Assembly: GCA_020465985.1 (NCBI GenBank)
Contig: JAANYP010007197.1
Location: 248,001 to 312,000 of the forward strand
Direction: 5' to 3'
Source: Centrapalus pauciflorus
Lineage: Eukaryota; Streptophyta; Magnoliopsida; Asterales; Asteraceae
DNA length: 64,000 nucleotides
Shown: piece by piece, positions 21,240 through 35,715 of the stretch
How the letters are laid out: every line of letters starts with the position of its first letter
How positions within the stretch are numbered: position 1 is the first letter of the stretch
Translations under genes and position numbers: made by a program
The notes under the pieces: model-generated
Told to the model about the DNA's origin: nothing
Databases searched by the model: none
Seen by the model: only the letters and a program-made list of their open reading frames with translations

Positions 21240-22664
21240 TTCTATGGGGCACCATATGCATGGGGAACCAAAAAAAGAACCAACCACAACCTTTAGATTA
21301 AATGGTCATTGATGCATCACGCGATGCATGTATTTGGTATGCATAAGGGTATTTTGGGAAGAATAAATATAGCTAGTCAAATAAAATTTAATTTTATATT
21401 AATTAAATATTCAATCAATACCTAAACAATAAATGATAGTTAATATTAATTGATACACTTCCAAAATTACAAAATCTAAACAAATTCAATAAAAAGATTT
21501 GATGTCGATGCATCTAATATTTTTCCTTCAATTCGTGATGCATCTCGGTTTCTTCATCCTCGTTTTCGGTCATATTCAACATCTTCTTCGTCCCACCATC
21601 ATGCATCATCAAAATGGTGATGCATTTTCATCGGATTTATCTTCAAAACACGATGCATCTTCATTTGATTCGTCAAAAATCATGATGCATCTTCATTTGA
21701 TTCATAAAAAACACGATGCATCTTCATCGTATTGTATGTCGGCTATAAAAAACATTTTCAAGCATGATGCATCTTCTTTAGATTCATCTTCAAACACGAT
21801 CTATATTCATAAACACGATGCATCAGATTCGTCTTCCATAAACATCGGATAAACACGATTAATTTTAAAAGTTTTTCATTAAGAAAATGAATAAAAAAAC
21901 CGATCATACCTTCAAAACGAGATCATTCAATTCCATGAATTTCCATCATCGTTATCATCGCTGAATCATCATCATCTTCATTGGAATGCATTTTGTTCAT
22001 CGTTCATTTAAATTTTTATCGGTTATTTAAACGTTTATCGTTCATCTTTGGTTCAATACGATGCATCTTTGGTTCATCGTTCGTCGTTTTCGTGTTCGTC
22101 GTTCATCATCAACGATGCATCTTTGGTTCATCGCTCGTCATCTTCGTGTTCGTCATTCATCATAAATGTAATGCATCTTTGTCTTCAACGTGTTCATCAT
22201 CGTGAACCATCATCTTCGCTATCTTGTTTGTTTTAACCATCATATTCATCTTCAACGTGTTCATCAACGTAATGTATCTTCGTCTTCAATGTGTTCATCT
22301 TCGTTCATCGTGAACCATCATCGTCAACGTGTGTACATCTTGTTAGTTCGAACCACCACCAAGACGAGAGAGAGAGAGAGAGAGAGAGAGGCGATGGAGG
22401 TCGGCGAGCTTGTGAGAGAGAGATGGTTGAAAGAGGTGGTGGAAAATTTTGTTGATCCATATTCTGTTGCCTAATTTACACTCCACGATTGTAGGGATTT
22501 TACTCCATGATTGTAGGGATTTTAAATTTAACGTAATTTTTATTTAAATGATATAAGATTTTAATTAATCAATGATATATATATTTAGATTCCTAAAATG
22601 CCCTTAATGCATTTTTGGTTCTCATTTGGTTCCCGATGCATATGGTGCCCCATAGAACCTCAAT
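21238..22664. mobile_element. TA-flanked element E3 with GATGCATC array
   Basis: The left end GGTTCTATGGGGCACCATAT is matched at the right end (reverse complement GGTTCTATGGGGCACCATAT, near 22638-22658). Inside, the 8-bp palindrome GATGCATC occurs about ten times within a degenerate repeat of theme CGATGCATCTTCATTTGATTC (21500-21840), then a 54-bp tandem unit (about 22059-22165). A (GA)n run lies at 22369-22390. Open frames of 62-117 residues here are by-products of the repeats. The segment after the (GA)n run could be a captured host fragment but is too short to name. Confidence 0.75.
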
Positions 22665-22675
22665 CTATATATATA

Positions 22676-22749
<74 letters not shown>

Positions 22750-22751
<2 letters not shown>

Positions 22752-23130
22752 TTTAGGTTCAAGTGAGTACCACCTCTAATGCAGCGCACCAGAAGGTACC
22801 TCCCTTAAAAGTATTTTTTTTGAAATTTTTTTTCATGAACATGTTGTAATTAACATTACACAGATCATATGTGAATTTCACGCAAATCCGAACACTCTAA
22901 GTGGATGAAAACACGAATCACATAAATGCACGTTCACATGTTTTCAAAATTATGTAAGTGTGTGTTCACATCATTTTTTAGGAGCTAGGAGATGTGAATT
23001 TATGTGAAATTTACATATGATCTTCATAACGTTAATTAAAACATGTTTATGAAAAAAAAAATTTAAAAAAGTTTTTTTAAACGTGGTACCTTCTGGTGCG
23101 CTGCATAAGGGTGGTACTCTCTCGAACCAT

Positions 23131-23134
<4 letters not shown>
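22750..23134. mobile_element. TA-flanked element E1b (second copy of family 1)
   Basis: The same ends and interior as E1 at 20282-20663, in the same orientation, with only scattered differences. The long gap between the two, filled by other families, argues for separate insertion or a block duplication rather than simple tandem duplication. Confidence 0.8.
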
Positions 23135-25043
<1,909 letters not shown>

Positions 25044-26783
25044 GGGGAGGGTTCTTCTAAGAACCTTAAATAATGTGGGAACCTAAGAACTAATCTCATC
25101 CATTGATTTCATGAAATCAATGGCTTAGATGTAAGATGACATTTTTGAAATTAAGAAGGCTTTAGGGTTTTTTTTTGTTGGAAAAATGGGTGGGTAAGGA
25201 GTATATTGGGGATAACATTGAAAAATGAGCTGCACGTTTTTCCACACACAATTAATTCCCTCCTCGTTTTTCTCTTCATCCTTTTTTTTTCTTCAAAAAA
25301 AAAAACCACCAGAGTTTTTCTCTTCATCCTTTTTTTTTCTATGAATACTATACAACTTTATATGTAGATTAAAATATATTCTATGGAGTCGACATAATAT
25401 TCTATGGTGAATATACAACATTCTATGACGGAGATACAAAGCAACACAATCCGATCGAACATTCGACAATCACAATCAATGGTGCCCATGATGAAATCTT
25501 TTACAAATTGCATTAAAATTATGGATTCAAAACTATGATGTAAAAAAAAAGTATAACAATTCTAGTTACATAGAATAACAATATTCTATGTAGAATATGT
25601 GAACTATCTACGTAGAATGTAAACAATCTACTTAGATTAGTGGTATTCTATGAAGAATATGTGAACATTCTGCGTAGAATTGGGGCATTCTATATAGAAT
25701 ATGTGACACTTACCTAAGATCTATATAAATTTGCAAACAATCTGTAAAAAACTATAAATGTGAGAAGATCTATATAGATTTACACTGATACAAAATATGA
25801 ACATCATAAGATAACATAAAATCTGAGAAGAATACAGATTAAAAAATCCAAAATCTATAAATGTTTATTGAAGATCTATTCAAACAACATAGAATACAAA
25901 AATCTATATACATTTACAGACAATCTATAAAAAACTACAAAGAATACAAAATAATCTACGTAGAATATATCTTTTTTGTCGTGTCTTTCCTATTGTCTTG
26001 CTCAGAGCTCTCGTCGTTTAGCAAGGTCTTGAGCGTTTCATCTTTACCCGATTCTGCGATTTCAAAATATAAAATAGACTAGAAAATATGAACATCATAA
26101 TATAACATAAAATATGAGTAGAATACAGATTAAAGAATTCAAAATCTATAAATGTTTATAGAAGTTCTATCCAGACAACATAGAATACAAAAATATATAT
26201 AGAGTTACAGACAACATAGAATGCAAGATATTCTACGTAGAATGCAACATATTCTACGTAGAATGGAAGATATTCTACGTAGAATGCAACATATTCTACG
26301 TAGAAGAAACGTTAAATAAAGCAACGAATACTCGAATCAAATATAAACATGACCTGGATTAGGAGAAAAACAATCGTCGACCTCCTCATCGGCTACAAAA
26401 CCATTTGGAAAAATATTACATGGGGTCTGTTGAAATGTGTCGATCGACTCCATGGATTCAGGTGAAATAAAAAAACGAAATGGTTTTCCGGCGACGGAAT
26501 CGAGCTTCTTCTTGCCGGAAAAAATGGAAGAAAAAGAAAAACTTAATGACAAACTCATTGATGATTACATAGTTTAATTAAAGGACAGCAAGATGTAAAC
26601 TTTTTCTGAAAAGTTGCATTAAAGGAAGGAGGAAAAATGACTGATTTGCCCTTAGTGGACCCAACCATACTTGAAAATATTTACAACAATGTCATTGATT
26701 ATCCACCCTTGATCTTATTTATCCAATGGCTGAAATTGGTTTTTATGTTCCCACATTATTTAAGGTTCTTAAAAGAACCCAAT

Positions 26784-26785
<2 letters not shown>
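25044..26785. mobile_element. TA-flanked element E6 (family 6)
   Basis: The left end is GGGGAGGGTTCTTCTAAGAA and the right, reverse complemented, GGATTGGGTTCTTTTAAGAA. Both continue into CCTTAAATAATGTGGGAAC. The interior has several TCTACGTAGA palindromes, four of them clustered at 26229-26305, so it is related to E7. A 73-residue open frame on the minus strand (26558-26337) begins with a serine/leucine-rich stretch. It might be a captured exon, but no family was recognised. Confidence 0.8.
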
Positions 26786-26867
<82 letters not shown>

Positions 26868-26870
<3 letters not shown>

Positions 26871-29800
26871 GAGGGTTCTTCTAAGAACCATAAAAAATGT
26901 GGGAACCTAAGAACCTTTTATGGCCTTTGGATTAATGATAATCAATGGTTGATATATTGGATAACAATTTTGTAATTATTTTGAACTTTGATAGTGCAGA
27001 TTCTTGAAAATGTGTGAAAAATGTATTTTTGGAAGAAAAAATTTGTTTTTTCTCTTTCTCTCTCTTACTTTTTTTCATTTTCATTTTGTTTTTCTTTCAT
27101 TATAATTGAATTTTAAAGTAAAAAAATGTTTTTTATAAAAAAAATTATTTTTTCTATATAGAAATTTATTTAATTGCTAAAAAAATAATGTATCTTATAT
27201 AGAAATATTATATGTCTATATAGAATTTTTTTTTTTCTATATATAATATGTTAACGAACATATTCTATGTACAATCTACGTAGAATGTCATGCATTCTAC
27301 GTAGAATGTCGTGTATAATGTCAAATATCATATATTCTACGTAGATTACCTGATAAAATATATCAAAAACACATTGAAACAAAAAGAAAGATTTCATTTA
27401 GACATTTTATCAAACACTTGGTATGCAACTCATATATAAAATATTCCAAAAGACATTGAATAGTAATGTTAATCTACAGAAAAAGATATAGAAATGTATA
27501 AAAAACATAAAAATATATGAAATATATAAGAAACATAACATTCTACATAGATTATGTGTTATTTTTTACAAGTAGTCTTGTATAATCTTCTATTTAGATT
27601 ATCATTTAATCTACGTAGATTATCATGTAAAACATCCAATAACTATTACAATCATTATAAATCTAATATCATACAAATAATTTTCATTATAAAACATGAC
27701 AAATGAATCTGTCATAATCTATGTAGAGTATCGACGAACATATTATATGTACAATTCTACGTAGAATGTCATGCATTCTACGTAGAATGACATTCAATCT
27801 ACGTAGAATGGCATGCAATCTATGTAGAATAACATGCAATCTACGTAGAATGGTATGCAATATACGAACAATGACATGCAATCTACGTATAATGTCGTGT
27901 AGAATGTCAATTATCATATATATTCTACGTAGATTATTACATGATAAAATATACTAAAAACACATTGAATAGTAATGTTAATCTTCATAAAAAGATATAG
28001 AAATGTATAAGAAACATAAAAATATATTAAATATATAAGAAACATAACATTTTACATAGATTATGTGTGATTTTTACAAGTAGTATTGTATTATATTCTA
28101 TGTAGATTATGATGTAATCTACGTAGATTGTCATGTAATCAACATAGATTATCATGTAAAACATCTAATAACTATTACATTTATTATAAATATAATATCT
28201 TACAAATAATTTTAATTATAAAATATGAAAAATGAATCTGTCCAATGTACGTAGATTGTACATAGAATATGTTCATCGATACTCTACATAAAATGTCACG
28301 CAATCTACGTGGAATGACATTCAATCTACGTAGAATGACATTCAATCTACGTAGAATGACATGCAATCTACGTACACTGACATGCAATCTACGTAGAGTA
28401 TCGACGAACATATTCTATGTACAATCTACGTAGAATGTCATGCAATTTACGTAGAATGACATTCAATCTACGTAGAATGACATGCAAACTACGTAGAATG
28501 ACATGCAAACTACGTAGAATGACATGCAATCTACGTAGAATGACATTAAATGTACGTAGAATGTCATGTAGAATGTCAAGTATCATATATTCTACATAGA
28601 TTATATGATAAAATATACCAAAAACACATTGAATGTTATTGTACATTTACATAAAAAGATATAGAAATGTATAAGAAACAAAAAAATATATGAAATATAT
28701 AAGAAACATAACATTCTACATAGATTATGTGTGATGTTTTACAAGTAGTCTTGTATCATATATTCTATGTAGATTATCATGTAAAACATCTAATAACTAT
28801 TACATTCATATATATCTAATATTTTACAAATAATCTTCATTATAAAACATTGAAAATGAATATGTCATATTCTATGTAGAGTATCGACGAACATATTTTA
28901 TGTACAATATACGTAGAATGTCATACAATCTATGTAGAATGGCATGCAATCTACGTAGAATGACATTCAATCTACGTATAATGACATTCAATCTACGTAG
29001 AATATCATGCAATCTGCGAAGAATGTCATGCAATCTATGTAGAATGTCATGTAAAATGTCAAATATCATATATTCTACATAGATTACATGATAAAATATA
29101 TCAAAAACACATTGAAACAAAAAAAAAAAAAAGATTCATTTAGACATTTTATCAAACACTTGGTATGCAACTGATATAAAATATACCAAAAATACATAGA
29201 ATAAAACTGTTAATCTACGTAGAATAACATGCAATCTACGTAGAATGACATTCAATCTATGTTGAATGACATGCAATCTACGTAGAATGGCATGCAATAT
29301 ACGTAGAGTATCGACGAACATATTCTATGTACAATCTACGTAGAATGTCATGCAATCTACGTAGAATGACATTCAATCTACGTAGAATTACATTCAATCT
29401 ACATAGAATGACATTCAATCTACGTAGAATGTCATGCAATCTATGTAGAATGTCGTGTAGAATGTCAAGTATCATATATTCTACGTAGATTAAATGATAA
29501 AATATACCAGAAACACATTGAAACAAAAAAAAATAAGATTTCATTTAGACATTTTATCGAACACTTGATATGCAACTGATATAAAATATACTAAAAACAC
29601 AATGAATAGTAATGGTAATCTTAAAAAAAAAATATAGATTTGTATAATAAACATAAAAATACATGAAATATATAAGAAACATAACATTCTACATAGATTA
29701 TGAATAATAATGTTAATCTACATAAAAAGATATAGAATTATATAACATTCTATATATAGACATATAATATTTCTATATAGAATACATTAATTTTTTAGCA

Positions 29801-30059
29801 ATTAAATAATTTTTTATATAAAAAAATTTATTTTTTTATAAAAAAACGTTTTTTTTAATATTAAAATCAATTCTAATGAAAGAAAGAGAAAATGAAAAAA
29901 AAAAGTAAGAGAGAGAAAGTGAAAAAGAGATGTATATAATAAAAAGGTGGAGAGAGAAAGATAATATTTTTTATTCCAAAAATACCCTTTTGATCCAAGG
30001 GCTCTAAAAGGTTCCTAGGTTCTCACCATCTTTAAGGTTCTTAAAAGAACCTCTCCCTG
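26868..30059. mobile_element. TA-flanked element E7 with TCTACGTAGA satellite core
   Basis: The ends share the E6 family start (GGGGAGGGTTCTTCTAAGAA; right end GAGGTTCTTTTAAGAACC). The inverted repeats extend about 350 bp inwards: the TTTTTTCTATATAGAAATTT region near 27150 is mirrored near 29760-29830. The core (27250-29720) holds about 26 exact copies of the palindrome TCTACGTAGA and many one-base variants. Much of it is a 21-bp tandem unit, AATCTACGTAGAATGACATGC. At least five modules (marker ATCGACGAACATATT or close variants near 27252, 27726, 28396, 28877 and 29306) are separated by a shared spacer containing ATTCTACRTAGATTA and AAAACACATTGAA. Open frames on both strands exist only because 21 is a multiple of three. 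Confidence 0.85.
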
Positions 30060-30075
30060 TATATATATATATATA

Positions 30076-30503
30076 GGGTTGGGTTCCGGTAAGATTCCTG
30101 GTTACCGTGAGAACGTGAGAACCACTCCAAAATGCATAAATTTGTACATCAAATGCACAAATATAAAAATTAAAAATTTTACTTAAAATCATTATTAGTC
30201 TTAAATATTAATAAATATCATAACCTAACACTAAAATTACATTCAAAAATTATATTCATTAAAATATAAACTAAATGCACAAATTTGAACATCAAATGCA
30301 CAAATTTTTTTAAATGCACAATTCGTACATGAAATAGATAAATTATTGCATGAGATGCGTAAAATTTTACATGAAAATGCATAAATTTATCGAAAACATT
30401 TAATTTTAGTATCAAATGCACAATTTTATATAGTGGATACACAAATTTTAGAGTGGTTCTCACGTTCTCACGAAATAGAGGGGTTCTCATGTGAACCCAA
30501 TCC
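30076..30503. mobile_element. TA-flanked element E8 with AAATGCACAAATTT array
   Basis: The left end GGGTTGGGTTCCGGTAAGAT and right end (reverse complement) GGATTGGGTTCACATGAGAA both lead into GTGAGAACGTGAGAACCACT. Inside, AAATGCACAAATTT and close variants recur about seven times in both orientations. It has no coding content beyond repeat-driven frames. Confidence 0.8.
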
Positions 30504-30532
30504 TATATATATATATACACACACACACACAT

Positions 30533-33377
30533 AACACCATTGAGTTGTGTTAGAAAATTCGAATTCGGTTTTAAAAAATCAACTCGGCCTAGTTTAATTA
30601 CATTACTTTTTGGTATATTTTTAAAAGTAAATTAATTATTTAATTAATTAATTAGTAAGTATTTTGTTAATTGTATATGCAAAAGGTGCATGTTACATTC
30701 AAATCTTTGTAGATGAACATGTACATGTGGAAAGTTAAGCATTTGACATCATGCATACTTAGGAAGACTCAAATAGATCCTTCAATCAAGATAACATATC
30801 TACAAGATTATTTAATTTAATTTATTGCAATCTTTTTATACTTTTTACACCACAAATACAATATTTATGTTCAATAAGAATTAGCTTCTACAACACAAGG
30901 ATTTTAGATAATTTGATTAACGTTTATTTAGGATAAAATAAATAAATAAGTTAAAGATTTTCTATCAAAAATTAACTATTGAAGTTTAATATGTTGAAAA
31001 TAAATAAAAGTTGGTTGCTAAACACGCAAATGGAGATGTTTTGACAGGAAAGAATTTTGATAATATTGGTGGGGATAATGTGCTCATTTGACCAAGTCAA
31101 AGCAAAGTCGATTGACTCCATGACTCGTTTGAAAATATTTATAGAAACATTATATATTTTCTAAAGAAAAGTTCTATCGTAGCTAGTTCAACTTAAAACA
31201 CGAACACAAATGTAAGATTTAGAGCTGAATAAAAGCATGTATGGTTTAACCGAGTCATTACAAGTTCAAGTTCAATTTCAATTTGTTATACATGATCTCG
31301 TGCAACTCCATGTGAAACAAATGGCATACAATATGTAAACCTAGCTAGCTACTGAGCTAGTCATTACTATTATATATTCGTTGTTAAAATTATTAAAAGA
31401 TTATTTTAGACAAAATCATTATCACAATTTCTCTCTTTATGCTTTTAATTTTGAAATTTGATCATGTAATTTAGGTGGTGTTTATTTCAAAGTTTTGAAC
31501 TTGATTTTCTAGTTTATTGTGTAATCAAAATGCAGTAATTAAGAGCGTGTTTGACGTAGAGAAAAAAAATAGTTACTGTGTTTGTCTTTTTACAATTCTA
31601 CACATGATTTAGTAGTGCTTGGTGGTTTTGTGAAGAAAGTAGAGATAAAACTAGTTTTTAAAACTAAAAAATGTGCTACTTCGGAGGATGAACAAAAAGC
31701 AAATAAAATACATTCACCTTTTTTAACTGATAATTGCATTAAATAAGCCACTAAAGCCAAGCTTCTTGAACACATTTACAAAATTTATCTCACCGATAAA
31801 GTGATAAAAGCCATGTGTATTAGAGAAATTAGTGTCCCTTTTGGTTTGCTAAGTGAAAATTTGAAAGAAATTTAATTTAAATTATATTATATAAATATAT
31901 TGCCGACGGAGTAGAGAGAAAATATATGATATGTTATTATCTCAGCCGTAGAAACTAAGTCAACTTCTAATATCAACGGTTTAAAATATAAGGGGTGTAC
32001 TGTTAAGGGTAAACCAAATGTTGGGGGTTCGACTCTCATTGTAGACAAAGTATAGTTATAAAAGTAAGATTAGATGAGTGTGTTATTGATGCTTATCATT
32101 TCCATGATTTTTAATTTTTTGTTAGTTAATTTCAACATTTACTTAAATAACTTCATCTTAATATTATCTGTTATAAAATTTTATATTCTATTTAAATACT
32201 ATAAGTTAGTTTAACACTAAAATGTTACAAAAAACTTATCGTTCTTTATTTAGTTTTATAACGTTTCGATTAACAATGTATTTAAATATTTCATTTATAT
32301 CACAAAAAGTAAATCTTACAAAATAGTAACTATCTTTGGTAAGCTCATGTTAAATTTAAACCTTGTTTTGAATTAAATAATTAATTTTGAACACACTAAT
32401 TTGATAATTATGTTGGCTAATTACATGTTATATCGTTAAAAAATAAATATGTCATTTAAAGGATTTTAAATAAATTATGATAATTAAACATCGTAATTAT
32501 TTATTCATTTTAGGACTATTACTTTTATTAATTATTTATTTTAAATAAATCAATGATAAAACATATTGCTTTGTGTTATTATTATTATTATTTCAATAAT
32601 GTATAGTATTTATCAATGAAAACAAATCATCACGGTAATAAATTTGTAATATAATTGCATAATATTATATACACCGGTAAATAATAAATTTTATCTTTAA
32701 CTTTATGGAAACAAATCTATAATAACTATAGTACGTGTTTATAAATAAATAATTAATAAAGTATTAAATTATAAAATAGAACAATCTAAAACTTGAATAT
32801 TAATCATTAGATTTATAATTTTAATTACTACAATTAATTGACTATTTTTTCTAGAAATTTTAAAATGTTATTATTTTTTACCTCATGATAAACGCATATT
32901 ATATGCAATGATCAAAATAATTCCAATGGTTTAATTATTAGTTTTGATTACAATAATAAAATTAATAAACTATACATATACATTTATTATTTTCTTTGAA
33001 GAGCAAATGTGATTGATCACAGGCTCACAGTCGTCGGATCATGAGTCCATAATTAAAAGACCTAAAAAATTATAAAGCTTTTAAAAGTATACACATATTC
33101 ATTATAGTATTATAAATAACTAGAAAAAAAAAATAGAAAAGTTTCAAATGGAATAATCGGAGTAACGCACAAGTAAAATACTAGTGTTTATTAGTCAGTA
33201 AAAACATGAGTTGTGAATTATTATAAATCTAAAAATCTATTTAAATAAATTGTTATCTTTTTCTAAAAGAAATTCTATAAACTTTTATTTTTTAAAAAAG
33301 TTTTAAATAAAGGTCACTTGGATCCAACTTGATCAACTAACCTTTAAACCTCCAAATCATGCATCTATCCATTGTGC
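30533..33377. other. AT-rich intergenic DNA
   Basis: No gene is supported. Around 32015-32050 a B-box-like GGGGGTTCGACTCTC stands after a weak A-box-like stretch and may be a decayed SINE. Around 31470-31640 there are phrases typical of MITE ends (GTGTTTATTTCAAAG, GTGTTTGACGTAGAG) without a clear partner. The last 1 kb is the promoter side of the gene at 33593. Confidence 0.4.
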
Positions 33378-33385
33378 TATAAATA
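33378..33385 (+). promoter_or_regulatory. TATA box of the DUF4408/DUF761 gene
   Basis: TATAAATA stands 208 bases upstream of the ATG in a context (CTATAAATACCACACTCC) that fits a plant core promoter. Transcription would start near 33410, giving a leader of about 180 bases. Confidence 0.7.
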
Positions 33386-33592
33386 CCACACTCCGACTAC
33401 CAATGTTCCTTCACTCAAAAACCAACGGGAAGAAACTTCAATTTCCTCTTCATTCTTCACTCTAATGATCGAAGTTCATGATCCCAATCGACTGAAAATT
33501 CCTTCAACGATCTAATCACAAGTCACACGATCTTCCATCCAATTACTAGACTCACAAAACAGCAACAATCCTTCTGAAATTGCAATTGAAAA

Positions 33593-34261
33593 ATGGATTC
33601 TAATTCTATTGATATCAAATTGGAAAAGACAAACGCGATCTTCCGGTACCGCAGGCTTCAGAGTCTCAACACTCTGTTTCGATTCATGGAGGTGTTTGTT
33701 TTGCTTATTCTGATTTCTAGATTTTCCATTCATCTGCCGTTTGCCGTTAGAGTCTCTGCTGATCAGTTCAAAGGAGTAATATCCTTAGCGGTTTTTAGCC
33801 CTAGGTTTGTTTTTGTGATCGGAAATGTGATAATCTTAATTCTGTTATTCAAATCTCGAGTTGTTGAAAATGGAGATCTCAACGGAAAAGTTGATGTTTA
33901 CGACGAGTACGTTAAAAGATGCGAGAAGAGCGTGGTAAAAAGTAGTAGCATGAGCGTCTCTACTACTGAAATTATTCCGATCAAAGAAAGGAAGTTTTGC
34001 AGGAGTCAATCGGAGAATCTAATGATAGTGAATTGCAACGAGAATCAAACTCACAGGAAACTGAGGCGGTCGGTTACGGAGAGAAAGATGTGGAAGAAGA
34101 TTGACGGTTGTGGCGGTGAGACGTCGGAGCAGAAGAGTTGTTGCGCGCAGGATGAACTGAGCAACGAAGAGTTCCGACGAACGGTGGAAGCATTTATTGC
34201 AAGGCAGCAACAATCCCTGCGAGACGAGGAGTTGGCTCCTGTAGCATACATGGGTGCATAA
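33593..34261 (+). CDS. DUF4408/DUF761-type membrane protein (222 aa, intronless)
   Basis: The N-terminal region (about 1-90) holds two hydrophobic segments, 32-52 and 70-86, the second within SPRFVFVIGNVIILILLF. They are joined by a short loop, the pattern of plant DUF4408 proteins. The C-terminal end has a DUF761 ('cotton fibre protein') signature: NEEFRRTVEAFIARQQQSLR (191-210) followed by an acidic residue pair. The middle (90-185) is polar, with basic patches (RKLRRSVTERKMWKK) and serine runs, and is likely disordered. Function in this family is unknown; the layout suggests a membrane-anchored protein with a short C-terminal interaction motif. The ATG is the first in the frame after the leader, and the stop is at 34259-34261. 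Codon use and the clear TATA box support a live gene. Confidence 0.85.
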   Translation: MDSNSIDIKLEKTNAIFRYRRLQSLNTLFRFMEVFVLLILISRFSIHLPFAVRVSADQFKGVISLAVFSPRFVFVIGNVIILILLFKSRVVENGDLNGKVDVYDEYVKRCEKSVVKSSSMSVSTTEIIPIKERKFCRSQSENLMIVNCNENQTHRKLRRSVTERKMWKKIDGCGGETSEQKSCCAQDELSNEEFRRTVEAFIARQQQSLRDEELAPVAYMGA

Positions 34262-34751
34262 GCCATAAATTAACTGTTCTTTTTCGGTTTGTTTTTCAAA
34301 CTTTATTTTTTTTTTTTTTTCTTTTCTTCACTAGAAAATTTTAGTTTTAATTTAGAAGAACATAGACAAGATATCTTGTCATCTGGTGTTCTTCCTCTTA
34401 AACATAAGAAATGACGATGTATATTACATTATTACCTTCCGAAGAGAAAAAGTCATGAAGCTCCTACAAATACATTTCTTCTATATTTCTCTTCAATTTA
34501 TAATTTTATTATAGTATTCTTTTTTGATAAAAATGCAAAATAAATAGACATTTGGTTTCTTTGAATCATTTTCAAAATGAATTGAAATTTGTCATCAAGT
34601 AAAACATATGTAAGCAATTAAAAGCTTAAAATTGAATCTATTTTTCATTCTTTTCTCCAACCTTCACAGTTAGAGTCTGTGCTAAAACGAGTTCGGAGGT
34701 TCAGAATACACAACTGTATAAACTACATCGTAATATCGACTCTACATAATG
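34262..34751. other. 3' region of the DUF4408/DUF761 gene
   Basis: Contains the probable 3' untranslated region, a T run near 34306-34320, and AAATAAATAG near 34541. No other gene is supported. Confidence 0.4.
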
Positions 34752-35248
34752 TTATGTTGTGTGCACGGTTCCGTTCGGTTTGGCTAGTAGTTAACATGTG
34801 AACCGTTTCGGTTTCGGTTACTCGGTTTTCGGTAACCCGTTTGAAGCCGGTTACCCGTGATTCGGTTTAAGGTTACCAGTTTTATGCTTAAAACAAATAA
34901 AATTATAGAAATATATCTTTTTTAAGCACAAATTCTTTTAAAGTTCAAAGTCATAGTAAATTATTTGATTATAAATCTTAAAAATTACACTAAATTAATT
35001 TAATAAAACAATTAGAATAAAAAAATAATTTGAAAATCTAAGATTTAATGTATTAGAATGTCTAAATGAAATTATAAATAGAAGCTACTAACTTGTATAT
35101 ATATAATTGGTTCGGTTCGGTTATCCACGGTTTTCTAAAAATGAAAACTAAAACCGCCCGTGATGTTTCAGTTTCGGTTTTGATAGGTATCGAATCAAGC
35201 GGTTTAAGCGGTTCGACTCGGTTCTTCGGTTTTGTTTGAACACTCCTA
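34752..35248. mobile_element. Probable hAT-type element rich in GGTTCGGTT words
   Basis: Both outer parts are rich in GGTTCGGTT/CGGTTTCGGTT on the same strand. The right end, reverse complemented, reads TAGGAGTGTTCAAACA, typical of plant hAT ends; the left end has GTGTGCACGG. The flanking 8-mers are similar (ATAATGTT and GAAATGTG) but not identical, so the boundaries are approximate. Confidence 0.5.
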
Positions 35249-35422
35249 CGAAATGTGATGGTCTAGGCTTGTGATACCAATCATGTCAAATCGCTGTGAT
35301 TGAAAAGTGATTCCAATTCACAATCCTAAGTTTATCCAAGTATATCAATTCCCTTCTTTAGTTTTCTAACGTCTTTGGATTGTAAAAATAATGAATTAAG
35401 ATACTTTTAAATTTCTTAAAAA

Positions 35423-35714
35423 TCTATCTATTCTATTAAATGATTAACAAAATGTCACGTGTCATTTGAATAGAATGTCAACTGGCTTAACGAGGATTTC
35501 CCAAGTGTACATTACTATTTTTACTATTAATGAATCTGTATTTATATCCATTAAAATCTCAACAAACAACATTTAAAAGATATTTTAATAATAATAATAA
35601 ATTTAAAAGTTATTAACGAACTTATTAGTATTTTTTTTCAATTTTAAGTTTATATAGTTTTAAGAAAAAGATAATTATTAAAATTTCCGTGTAATACACA
35701 GGTTAATAAACTAG
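35423..35714 (+). mobile_element. Short non-autonomous Helitron (292 bp)
   Basis: It starts TCTATCTATTCTATTAAATG and ends with an imperfect hairpin (CCGTGTAATACACAGG), then TTAATAAACTAG. It sits between host A (35422) and host T (35715). The first 45 bases, including AATGTCACGTGTCA, match the start of the Helitron at 50706, so it is a deletion derivative of the same family. Confidence 0.78.
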
Positions 35715-35715
35715 T

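Noticed and set aside
21499..22474. Open frames of 62-117 residues in E3
   Set aside because: They follow the GATGCATC and TTCATC repeats, and there is no recognisable domain.
27687..29544. Several 60-88 residue open frames on both strands with ILRRLHV-like repeats
   Set aside because: They come from the 21-bp TCTACGTAGA repeat, which stays open in several frames because 21 is a multiple of three. There is no start context and no non-repeat content.
27250..29720. CRISPR-like appearance of regularly spaced palindromes
   Set aside because: The units are adjacent tandem repeats with related spacers inside a plant transposon. There are no unique spacers and no cas genes.
32015..32050. Possible second SINE with B box GGTTCGACTCT
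   Set aside because: The A box and target duplication were not convincing, so it is kept only as a note in the intergenic entry.
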